The notes below the pieces were generated by a model that saw only the letters and a list, made by a program, of their open reading frames with translations, was not told the origin of the DNA and made no database searches. From an uncultured Sulfitobacter sp. (lineage in GTDB: Bacteria > Pseudomonadota > Alphaproteobacteria > Rhodobacterales > Rhodobacteraceae), in NCBI RefSeq assembly GCF_947500075.1, contig NZ_CANMQS010000003.1, forward strand, positions 496,001-560,000: 64,000 bases of DNA, read 5' to 3'. Each line of letters opens with the position of its first letter. Positions within the stretch are counted from its first letter, which is position 1. A program made the translations under genes and the position numbers. Shown piece after piece: positions 57,394 to 64,000 of this stretch.

Positions 57394-58089
57394 ATGGCCA
57401 AGAAACCCAAAGAGAATCCAAAGCCCAAGAAGGACGACGGCGGCGACGCGGAGAAGAAATCCGGCGGCTCCCGCAAGATGATCCTGATGGCAGTTGGCCT
57501 GTGCATCGCTTCCCTTGGCGGCGGCTTTTTTCTGGCGCGTATGGCTTACGTCGAAGACAGCGAAGCGTTCGAGGTCGAATACAAGGACGGTGAAGAGCAG
57601 ACGGAGAAGATGGCCGATGACGGTCACGGTGATGACCACGGTGGCAAGGACAAGGCCAAGGACGACTACGCCGATGATGGCCATGGCGGCGGGGATGACC
57701 ACGCCAAGGCGGACAAGGATGATGGTCACGGCAAAAAGGACGACAAGGCCAAGGGCAAGAATGATGGTGAGAAAGGGTTGATGGAGTTCGGCGACCTGAT
57801 CACAAACGTGGACGGTTTTGACAGTTTCGGCAGGCCGGTCAAATCCTTCCTCAAGGTGAACATCGTCATGGCCTACCGGACCGAACCCGGCGCAAGTGAG
57901 CTGATCGAGCAGCGCGAGCCATTTATGCGGGATCTGTTCAATGCCTATCTGCGCGGTTTGACGGCGTCTGATGTGCAGGGGATGGCGGGCATCCTCTACA
58001 TCAAGGCGGAACTGCTGAAACGCGCACGCGCTGCGGTCGGGAATGACCTGCCGCAGGAGATCCTGATCAAAGAACTGATTTTGCAATAG
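57394..58089 (+). CDS. fliL: Flagellar basal body protein FliL with His/Asp/Lys-rich linker
   Basis: FliL is a membrane protein next to the stator. The 231-residue protein has an N-terminal basic segment, a membrane helix (about residues 29-47, MILMAVGLCIASLGGGFFLA), a low-complexity periplasmic insert of about 55 residues made of H, D, G and K (about 70-126), then the FliL domain (about 130-231; FGDLITNVDGFDSFGRPVKSFLKVN and LYIKAELLKRA). The insert is much longer and more histidine-rich than in typical FliL. The gene starts a co-directional run fliL-fliM-(59035)-MotE-like. Confidence 0.9.
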   Translation: MAKKPKENPKPKKDDGGDAEKKSGGSRKMILMAVGLCIASLGGGFFLARMAYVEDSEAFEVEYKDGEEQTEKMADDGHGDDHGGKDKAKDDYADDGHGGGDDHAKADKDDGHGKKDDKAKGKNDGEKGLMEFGDLITNVDGFDSFGRPVKSFLKVNIVMAYRTEPGASELIEQREPFMRDLFNAYLRGLTASDVQGMAGILYIKAELLKRARAAVGNDLPQEILIKELILQ

Positions 58090-58100
58090 GGATTGATGTT

Positions 58101-59054
58101 GTGAACAAGCGCCTCTCTGCTCAGAGTATCAGTCCCGAAAACGTCAGTTTGATTGATGAGATCATTCGGCTGTCGGATTTCACTTTTGATCGCCTGCCGA
58201 TGCTCGACATCATCGGAGAACGGTTGGTGGCCAACATGTCCGTGATGCTGCCTGACATGACCTACGCGGTCTGTGAGGCCTCGTTTCAGCAGTTGGATTA
58301 CCTACCCATGGCGCAGGTGATCGAGGGGCTTCCCTCTCCGGCAGTTCTGGCTGTGGCGACAGGTCATCCCTTTGATGGGGAAATCCTGCTGGTCATCGAC
58401 AGGCCGTTGGTCGTCACCGTGATGGAATTGATGTTGGGTGGAAAAGCCAATCAGCTGACCATTGAAGAGGCCGATGAATTCACGTCCATCGAGCTTCGGT
58501 TCGGCCAGCGTCTGGCGGAGGCTGCCCTGTTCGAATTGCAGCGCAGCCTGTCTGTCGTTGGCTCCGCCGAACTGGAACTGGACAGGGTAGAGACGGATCC
58601 CGATGCCGCAAGTGTCGCCAACAGCAACAGTCTTTGTGCGCGGATGCGGTTCTCTGTCGCGATTGCGGGGCAGTCCTGCGCGTTGGAAGTGGTCATTCCT
58701 TACGATGCGCTGGAACCGATCCGCCCGCACCTTGGCAAGATCTACTTCGGGGACCGGGGCGAAGGGTCCAATGGGTGGAAGGATCTGCTCACCGATCAGA
58801 TCGAAATGGCCCACATGGATCTTGAGGTGGTGCTGAACGAGATCGAAGTGCCGATCCAGACCATCATGGGCTGGTCGGTCGGTGACATCGTGGATCTGTG
58901 CATCGAAGAGGGTGCGGATGCCACGGTGATGGGCGCGGACAAGCCGATGTTCAAAGCGGCCTTGGGCAAACGCACGAACGGCTATGTGGCCATTCAGATA
59001 ACGGAAAAACTACAGGACCTGGAGGTGGGTGAAGATGCTGACAACACTGATTGA
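58101..59054 (+). CDS. fliM: Flagellar motor switch protein FliM
   Basis: FliM is the C-ring subunit that binds CheY-P and contacts FliG and FliN. The 317-residue protein starts with GTG at 58101, 11 bp after fliL. It has the CheC-like middle domain (VNLIDEIIRLSDFTFDRLPMLDII region, PSPAVLAVATGHPFDGEILLVIDR near residue 75), and a C-terminal SpoA domain (residues about 225-317; LDLEVVLNEIEVPIQTIMGWSVGDIVDLCIEEG). The N-terminal CheY-binding helix of E. coli (MGDSILSQAEIDALL) is not recognisable, so signal input may differ. It overlaps the next gene by 20 bases. Confidence 0.92.
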   Translation: MNKRLSAQSISPENVSLIDEIIRLSDFTFDRLPMLDIIGERLVANMSVMLPDMTYAVCEASFQQLDYLPMAQVIEGLPSPAVLAVATGHPFDGEILLVIDRPLVVTVMELMLGGKANQLTIEEADEFTSIELRFGQRLAEAALFELQRSLSVVGSAELELDRVETDPDAASVANSNSLCARMRFSVAIAGQSCALEVVIPYDALEPIRPHLGKIYFGDRGEGSNGWKDLLTDQIEMAHMDLEVVLNEIEVPIQTIMGWSVGDIVDLCIEEGADATVMGADKPMFKAALGKRTNGYVAIQITEKLQDLEVGEDADNTD

Positions 59055-59433
59055 CGTCGTGATTATTGTGCTGCTGATCGGCAGCATTGGCTATGGCTAC
59101 ACGGTCTCCCGCAAGGTTCGCTACCTGATGAACGCTTTGCAGGACATGGAAACACTTGTGGTCCAGTTCTCCAGCGCGGTGGAGAAGTCGGAGCATTCGG
59201 TTTACCAGATGCGCGAAAACATCAAAGTGGCTGAGACCCTGCCGCAGAAGCAGCGTCAGCAGGAGGAAGAACAGGCACTACAGGCGGCGTTTTCCTCGGG
59301 GCGTCGCCCGGCGGCGGCAGCTCGGTCTGCGCCGGATCACTTTGCTGAACGACCCGGTCTTGTGGTGATGCGCGACAAGGAAGATCTGGTGCGCAAGTTT
59401 TTTGACAACTCTCCCGCGACATCGAGGGTCTGA
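59035..59433 (+). CDS. Small membrane protein in the fliL-fliM operon
   Basis: This 132-residue protein has one N-terminal membrane helix (LTTLIDVVIIVLLIGSIGYGYTV) and a helical, Q/E/A-rich cytoplasmic tail of about 75 residues. Similar proteins of the DUF6468 type occur in alphaproteobacterial flagellar operons, as I recall; a role analogous to PflI in Caulobacter flagellar positioning is possible but unproven. I use the ATG at 59035 because GGAGG lies 9 bp before it; a GTG two codons earlier is the alternative. It overlaps fliM by 20 bases and is followed by the MotE-like gene after 3 bp. Confidence 0.75.
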   Translation: MLTTLIDVVIIVLLIGSIGYGYTVSRKVRYLMNALQDMETLVVQFSSAVEKSEHSVYQMRENIKVAETLPQKQRQQEEEQALQAAFSSGRRPAAAARSAPDHFAERPGLVVMRDKEDLVRKFFDNSPATSRV

Positions 59434-59436
59434 TCC

Positions 59437-60093
59437 GTGATCAAATTGCTCAGCAGCAAAGTGATCCTGGGTGGGTTGGCTTTGACCGTCTTCACCAAGG
59501 CGGCCATGTCCCTGCCCATCTTGCCGTTGTTCAATGATCCGGAGACACCGCAGGATGCGATGATCGTTCAGGCCGCAGATACAAAGCCCAAGGAAAAGGA
59601 AGAAGAGCCCGAAGAGATCCCCCCGCTGGTCGCTGGTCTGCCAGAGATTATCGGGCAATGTGAGGCCCCGGAAGATGTTTTGCGGTCCTTGGTCCGGGAA
59701 CGTGATCTGGTCTACCAGCAGCAACAGGAACTGGAAGAGCGCAAGGCGGAGATCGCTCTGGCACGTGAACGTCTGGATGTGGAAAGAGCCTCTCTCACCG
59801 AACTCTACAGTTCCATTGAGGACATGTTGGCGCGTGTGGAAGCCGCGCAGACGGAAGACCTTGATCGGCTGATTGATTTCTACAGCAACATGAAGCCAGC
59901 CGACGCGGCGCGGATCATGGACGATCTGGATATTGAGACGACGATCATGATCTTTGGCACGATGAACCCTCGCACCGCGGCACCGATCCTCGCCAAGATT
60001 TCACCGGTAAGGGCAAGGGCTGTGTCAAAGATCATCTTTGAACGCTCGCAGCTGCCCGGCGATCAGGATCTGGTGGGGATCAAGCTGAAGTAA
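59437..60093 (+). CDS. MotE-like stator chaperone (MgtE_N domain)
   Basis: The 218-residue protein starts with GTG and has an N-terminal signal or anchor helix (about residues 7-28), a coiled-coil segment (about 80-125, RDLVYQQQQELEERKAEIALAR), and an MgtE intracellular N-like domain (about 135-210; LIDFYSNMKPADAARIMDDLDIETTIMIFGTMNPRTAAPILAKISP). In Sinorhizobium, MotE with this arrangement is a periplasmic chaperone for the stator protein MotC; here it follows fliL-fliM-(59035), so a role at the motor is likely. It converges with flhB with a 6-bp gap. Confidence 0.85.
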   Translation: MIKLLSSKVILGGLALTVFTKAAMSLPILPLFNDPETPQDAMIVQAADTKPKEKEEEPEEIPPLVAGLPEIIGQCEAPEDVLRSLVRERDLVYQQQQELEERKAEIALARERLDVERASLTELYSSIEDMLARVEAAQTEDLDRLIDFYSNMKPADAARIMDDLDIETTIMIFGTMNPRTAAPILAKISPVRARAVSKIIFERSQLPGDQDLVGIKLK

Positions 60094-60099
60094 CGTGGA

Positions 60100-61227
60100 T
60101 CAATCCAATTCGGTCCGCAGGACGGATCCCTTCGGGGCCTGACGCAGTTTGTTGTTCTTCAGGTCGAAGACGAAGCTGATGATCTCGGCGATAATTTCCC
60201 AATGTTCGCCGGGAACAATCTGATCAACCTCCACCAGATCATAAAGCAGCCGTGTGAGCGGCTTGTTCTCAATCACCGGCACCTCATGTTCAAAGGCGAT
60301 CTCCCGAATGCGGCGGGCCACTTCGTCGACACCTTTGGCGATGCAGACCGGAGCCATGTCTTTCTCCGGGTCATACTTCAGCGCGATGGCAAAATGGGAC
60401 GGGTTGGTCAGGATCACATCGGCGATCGGCACCACGGCAATGGTGCGTTGCTGGGACAGTTCACGCCGCCGCTGCGCCCGTTTGCCGCGTATCTCGGGGG
60501 AACCTTCGCTTTCCTTCTGTTCATCGCGGATGTCTTTCTGGCTCATCCGCAGTTTTTTGCGCCATTCGAACCGACGCCACAGGATGTCGGCGATTGCGAT
60601 GGGGACAACAAAGATCGAGGCTGCGATCAGCAATCTGTTGGCGGAGCTTACGAGATATTCCGGCAGTGCCTCCGGCAGGAAACCCGTGGTCTGCCATATC
60701 GCCTCAACAGCGACTTTGGTGAACCAGACGGCTAGCGCGCCGATGGCGAAGACCTTGATGATGCTCTTGACGAACTCCACCACCGAATTGGCGGAGAACA
60801 GGCGTTTGAACCCTTCCTTGAGCGAGATTTTGGACAGTTTCGGTTTGATCCGCTCGAAGGCGATGACGGTTTCGCCCTGAAGCACCGCCCCGATCAGCCC
60901 GCCCAGCAAAAGCGCACCGAAGATCGGTGCGATGGCGACGACAGTGCTGATGATAAATTCGTTGATGATCTGCCCCAATCGGGTCAGGCCGGGGTTGCCT
61001 GTGGCCACGTTCATCTCGCCCGCATGGTCAATCAACGCGGCGAGGGCATTGGCGATCTTGGGCGCTTGCAGGGGCAGGACAAAAGCGACGATGGCCAGCA
61101 TGCTGATGACAACCACCATCGTGCCGGCTTCCTTGGAAGACGGTGTGTCTCCTTTCTTGCGCGCGTCGGCCAACTTCTTTTCAGTTGGTTCTAGCGTCTT
61201 TTCGGTGCTGTCGTTGTCCTCTGCCAT
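60100..61227 (-). CDS. flhB: Flagellar export apparatus protein FlhB
   Basis: FlhB controls substrate switching of the export gate. The 375-residue protein has four membrane helices in its N-terminal part (about residues 35-60, 90-115, 155-172 and 195-215) and a cytoplasmic C-terminal domain with self-cleavage motif NPSH at 275-278 in place of the usual NPTH; cleavage between N275 and P276 is expected to be possible with serine in this position. The segment RTIAVVPIADVILTNPSHFAIALKYDP is typical. A tail of about 20 residues follows. It is 2 bp after fliR, in the order flhA-fliR-flhB. Confidence 0.95.
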   Translation of the reverse strand: MAEDNDSTEKTLEPTEKKLADARKKGDTPSSKEAGTMVVVISMLAIVAFVLPLQAPKIANALAALIDHAGEMNVATGNPGLTRLGQIINEFIISTVVAIAPIFGALLLGGLIGAVLQGETVIAFERIKPKLSKISLKEGFKRLFSANSVVEFVKSIIKVFAIGALAVWFTKVAVEAIWQTTGFLPEALPEYLVSSANRLLIAASIFVVPIAIADILWRRFEWRKKLRMSQKDIRDEQKESEGSPEIRGKRAQRRRELSQQRTIAVVPIADVILTNPSHFAIALKYDPEKDMAPVCIAKGVDEVARRIREIAFEHEVPVIENKPLTRLLYDLVEVDQIVPGEHWEIIAEIISFVFDLKNNKLRQAPKGSVLRTELD

Positions 61228-61229
61228 GC

Positions 61230-61988
61230 TCAGAACCTAAACATCATCAGCCATTCCCGCGTCTCCATGATATAGAAATCAAGGCTCGACGGGATGGCAA
61301 CTGCAAGGATGTAAAGGCCCGCTGCGATCAGAAGGGATGCGGCGACAAAGAAGACGGGCAGTTGCGGCATCATTCTGTTTGCCAGACCCATGCCAAGGTT
61401 CAGGACAACTCCCATGACAAAGAAGGGGGCTGAAATGGCTGTCCCGATATACAGGCTCTTTGAGCCGGCTTTGATGATCTGCTGTGCCATATCCTCAACC
61501 ATCAACGGTTGACCGGGGATGAAAAGCTCATAACTCGACAGCAGGGCGCGCAGGATGATGTGGTGTGTGTCTGTGACAAATATCATCGCCACCGCGCTGA
61601 CCAACATCAAGGTCGCGACCATTGTGGCCCCTTCGAACGCGCCAAACGACGGGCCGAAGGCATTCGCCAGACCGGACACTTGCCCAACCTGATAACCTGC
61701 GAACTGCAAGGCAGCCAGAAGGATCCGGGCGGTGAGCCCGATCCAGAGGCCGATGGTGGCTTCGGTCCCGACCATCAGCGCAATGGTCAACGGGTCGCCG
61801 GGCAGTACATCCCGCACAGGCGTGGCGGGCATCAGCGCGGCGCACAAGACAAGGGCGAAGGACAGACGAACACGCACGGGGATCTGCGTCTCCCCAAAGG
61901 CGGGCATGAAGATCAGCGCGGTTCCCAGACGGGCAAAGACAACGAAGTAGGAAAAGAACAGGGAGGTGACGTAGGTTTCCAGCGACAC
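61230..61988 (-). CDS. fliR: Flagellar export apparatus protein FliR
   Basis: FliR is a polytopic protein of the export gate. The 252-residue product has six hydrophobic segments, with ALIFMPAFGETQIPVRVRLSFALVLCAALMPA near residue 25, IGLWIGLTARILLAALQFAGYQVGQVSGLANAFGPSFGAFEGATMVATLMLV near residue 78 and MVEDMAQQIIKAGSKSLYIGTAISAPFFVMGVVLNLGMGLANRMMPQLPVFFVAASLLIAAGLYIL near residue 163, typical FliR signatures. It is 3 bp downstream of flhA and 2 bp upstream of flhB, with no fliQ between. Confidence 0.94.
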   Translation of the reverse strand: MSLETYVTSLFFSYFVVFARLGTALIFMPAFGETQIPVRVRLSFALVLCAALMPATPVRDVLPGDPLTIALMVGTEATIGLWIGLTARILLAALQFAGYQVGQVSGLANAFGPSFGAFEGATMVATLMLVSAVAMIFVTDTHHIILRALLSSYELFIPGQPLMVEDMAQQIIKAGSKSLYIGTAISAPFFVMGVVLNLGMGLANRMMPQLPVFFVAASLLIAAGLYILAVAIPSSLDFYIMETREWLMMFRF

Positions 61989-61991
61989 CGG

Positions 61992-64000
61992 CTATTGCCC
62001 GACGCTGCCAACAGTGCGCAATGCGACTTTCCGGTGCACTTCGTTGTGGGAAATGACCTGGGTCATCGGGCTGACACGCTCAAGGATGGAGCGGACATAG
62101 GGCCGGACCTGTGGTGCCACCAGAATGGCGGGCCATTCATCGACGGCGGAGTATTTCTGGATCTCCTGCCGCACCGCTAGGACAAAATCCTGCACGCGGG
62201 AGGGCTGCATCAAGAACGTCTCTTCCCCGTTGTTGGTGCTGATTGTGCTGGTCAGTTCGCGATCCCAATCCGCGCCAAGTGTGATCACGGGCACAAAACC
62301 CTTTTCATCGACGAGCGACTGGCAAATCTGTTTGGACAGCTTGCCACGGGCGTGTTCGATCACGGCACGAATGTTCTTGGTGGTGGCAGTGGCTTCGGCG
62401 ACGGCTTCCACGATCTTGGGCAGGTTGCGGATGGAAACACGTTCAGACAGCAACGACTGCAACACGTGCTGCAACATCACGGCCGGGCTGTTTGTCGCGC
62501 TGTCGGAGAGCAGCTTCTGGTAGTCTTTATCCAGACCTTCGATCAGCTCCTGCGTTGCCGAGAAGGTCAGGATTTCCGGCATGTGCTCCTTGATCACTTC
62601 GGTCAGGTGCGTGGTGACCACGCTTTCGGGATCGACCACGGTCATGCCCATCAATTCTGCTTCTGACGCGCGGGCTTCATCCACCCAGATCGCGTCCAGG
62701 CCAAAGGTGGGTTCCTTGGTGCGCTTGCCGTGCAGGTCCAGCTCTTCTCCGGTGGGGTTGATGACCATGGACATCATCGGCTGCACTTCGCCGCGCGCAA
62801 CTTCGACACCTTGCAGAATGATCGCGTAGGAATTCGTTGGCAGTGCGCCATCGTCCTTGATCCGCACCGGGGGCAGAACAAATCCGTAGTCCTTGATGAA
62901 CAGCGACCGCAGGCTTTTGACCTTGCCCGGCAGTGCCGCGTTGACGGAGTTGATCATCGGGACCAGACCCGCGCCCATATCAAGGCGCACATCATCCACA
63001 CGCAGCATTTCCGAGATCGGGTCTTCGACCTCCTTGCCGGCGTTAACCTCCTCAACCTCAGCGGCATGTTGCATCGCTTCGCGCGCCGCAAGCTGCCGTT
63101 GCATCAAGTTGCCAAAGATCGCCGTCCCGATGGACAGGGGCATAAAGATCAGCAACGGAAAGCCGGGCAGCATACCCATGCAGAAGGTCAACCCTGCCGC
63201 CATGTAGAGCGCCTTGGGGAAGTTGCTGAGCTGTCCAAGGACCGCTTCGTTCGTGGCGCCCTTGGTGCCGCCTTTTGTCACCAGCAGGCCGGCGGAGAGG
63301 GAGACGATCAGTGCAGGGATCTGCGTGACCAGACCATCGCCGATTGTCAGGACCGTGTAGTTGTTCGCGGCTTGGCCAATGCTCAAACCGTGGCTGATCA
63401 TGCCGATCATGATGCCGCCAAAGACGTTGATCAGGGTGATGATCAGCCCCGCGACCGCATCGCCCCGCACGAATTTCGATGCACCATCCATCGCGCCAAA
63501 GAAGGAGCTCTCCTCCTCCAGCGTCTTGCGGCGGTGTTTGGCTTCCTCGTCATTGATCACGCCCGCAGCCAGATCTGCATCAATCGCCATCTGTTTGCCC
63601 GGCATCGCATCAAGTGAGAACCGCGCCGCAACCTCGGCAATCCGGGTGGAGCCTTTGGTGATCACGATGAAGTTGATGATCACAAGGATGGCAAAGACGA
63701 TGATTCCGATGATGAAATCACCGCCCACCATGAATTGCGAAAACCCTTCGATGACGTCGCCCGCAGCACCGGGTCCGGTATGGCCTTCCGACAGGATCAG
63801 TCTGGTTGATGCGACGTTAAGGGCGAGCCGCAACATCGTGACAACCAGCAACAGCGTGGGGAAGGAGTTGAACTCCAACGGTGCCCCGATCCAAAGCGCT
63901 ACCATAAGGATCAGCACGGCGAGCGACAGGGAGATCGCAAACCCGATGTCCAGAAAAAACGACGGCAGCGGTAAAAACAGCACCGACAGGATCAGCATCA
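61992..64000 (-). CDS. flhA: Flagellar export gate protein FlhA, truncated at the window edge
   Basis: FlhA forms the nonameric ring of the export gate. The visible 668 residues start at a candidate ATG two bases before the window end, but family proteins have a further 20-30 residues before the first helix, so the true start is outside. Eight membrane helices lie in the first 310 residues (for example LSLAVLILMVALWIGAPLEFNSFPTLLLVVTMLRLALNVASTRLILSEGH). The FHIPEP-type segment KGSTRIAEVAARFSLDAMPGKQMAIDADLAAGVINDEEAKHRR near residue 113 and the cytoplasmic domain (about 330-668) match FlhA, including DPESVVTTHLTEVIKEHMPEIL near residue 450. It is the first gene of flhA-fliR-flhB here. Confidence 0.94.
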   Translation of the reverse strand, partial: MLILSVLFLPLPSFFLDIGFAISLSLAVLILMVALWIGAPLEFNSFPTLLLVVTMLRLALNVASTRLILSEGHTGPGAAGDVIEGFSQFMVGGDFIIGIIVFAILVIINFIVITKGSTRIAEVAARFSLDAMPGKQMAIDADLAAGVINDEEAKHRRKTLEEESSFFGAMDGASKFVRGDAVAGLIITLINVFGGIMIGMISHGLSIGQAANNYTVLTIGDGLVTQIPALIVSLSAGLLVTKGGTKGATNEAVLGQLSNFPKALYMAAGLTFCMGMLPGFPLLIFMPLSIGTAIFGNLMQRQLAAREAMQHAAEVEEVNAGKEVEDPISEMLRVDDVRLDMGAGLVPMINSVNAALPGKVKSLRSLFIKDYGFVLPPVRIKDDGALPTNSYAIILQGVEVARGEVQPMMSMVINPTGEELDLHGKRTKEPTFGLDAIWVDEARASEAELMGMTVVDPESVVTTHLTEVIKEHMPEILTFSATQELIEGLDKDYQKLLSDSATNSPAVMLQHVLQSLLSERVSIRNLPKIVEAVAEATATTKNIRAVIEHARGKLSKQICQSLVDEKGFVPVITLGADWDRELTSTISTNNGEETFLMQPSRVQDFVLAVRQEIQKYSAVDEWPAILVAPQVRPYVRSILERVSPMTQVISHNEVHRKVALRTVGSVGQ

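Noticed and set aside
1..64000. CRISPR arrays, tRNA or rRNA genes.
   Set aside because: No direct-repeat arrays, and no cloverleaf or rRNA-like sequence was noticed in the intergenic regions, all of which are short.

Overview
The window reads as a chromosomal segment of a marine alphaproteobacterium of the Rhodobacteraceae (Roseobacter group). I infer this from the gene order rnd-kdsD-lptC-lptA-lptB-hpf-ptsN, from the flagellar block with FlaF, FlbT, a MucR/Ros-type zinc-finger regulator and a DUF1217-type protein, from CtrA-like TTAA-N7-TTAA sites, and from the density of genes for aromatic, acyl-CoA and methylated-amine catabolism. GC content is high, genes are tightly packed with many 1-4 base overlaps, and I found no tRNA, rRNA, CRISPR array or intact transposase. 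The species cannot be named from what I see.

Layout. 1-3092: two surface-polysaccharide genes, a 5'-truncated Branch-type glycosyltransferase and a two-module sulfotransferase. 3099-7892: an envelope and stress cluster on the minus strand (RNase D, arabinose-5-phosphate isomerase, LptC, LptA, LptB, hibernation factor HPF, PTS IIA-Ntr). 7950-15719: a minus-strand phenylacetate operon, thiolase-paaA-paaB-paaC-paaD-paaE-paaZ-paaX, which encodes the epoxidase, ring opening and terminal thiolysis but not the CoA ligase or the later beta-oxidation steps. 15819-20905: a chemoreceptor, two zinc-less MDR reductases and a histidine phosphatase. 21039-30009: an acyl-CoA locus with tandem acyl-CoA dehydrogenases, two SDRs, a nitronate monooxygenase homologue, an APH-fold phosphotransferase, a serine hydrolase and a third acyl-CoA dehydrogenase. 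The phosphotransferase and the third dehydrogenase look like the two halves of the eukaryotic ACAD10/ACAD11 fusion, which suggests catabolism of hydroxyacyl-CoA through a phosphorylated intermediate.

30131-39288: a candidate N-methylated amine or betaine locus. It has two paralogues of trimethylamine dehydrogenase that keep the flavinylated cysteine and the 4Fe-4S cysteines but not the full trimethylamine-binding aromatic bowl, a DAO-type oxidoreductase, a BetI-like repressor, a double cupin and a flavin amine oxidase. One dehydrogenase paralogue carries an additional helical C-terminal domain of ferritin-like appearance. 39538-44300: a three-gene phosphorelay (receiver with degenerate GGDEF-like tail, Hpt protein, membrane histidine kinase with a PhnD-like periplasmic sensor).

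44398-64000: flagellar genes for stator (motA, motB, MotE-like), export gate (fliP, fliR, flhA, flhB), C-ring and MS-ring (fliF, fliG, fliM, fliN), fliH and fliL, plus regulators and several uncharacterised small genes. fliQ, fliI and flagellin are not in the window. A 262-bp element with 31-bp terminal inverted repeats lies between the convergent DUF1217 and fliG genes and supplies the last base of the fliG stop codon. flhA runs off the right edge. The items most worth following up are the split ACAD10/11-like pair, the ferritin-like fusion on a trimethylamine-dehydrogenase paralogue, the MITE-like element at fliG, the pseudo-receiver regulator and the phosphorelay.
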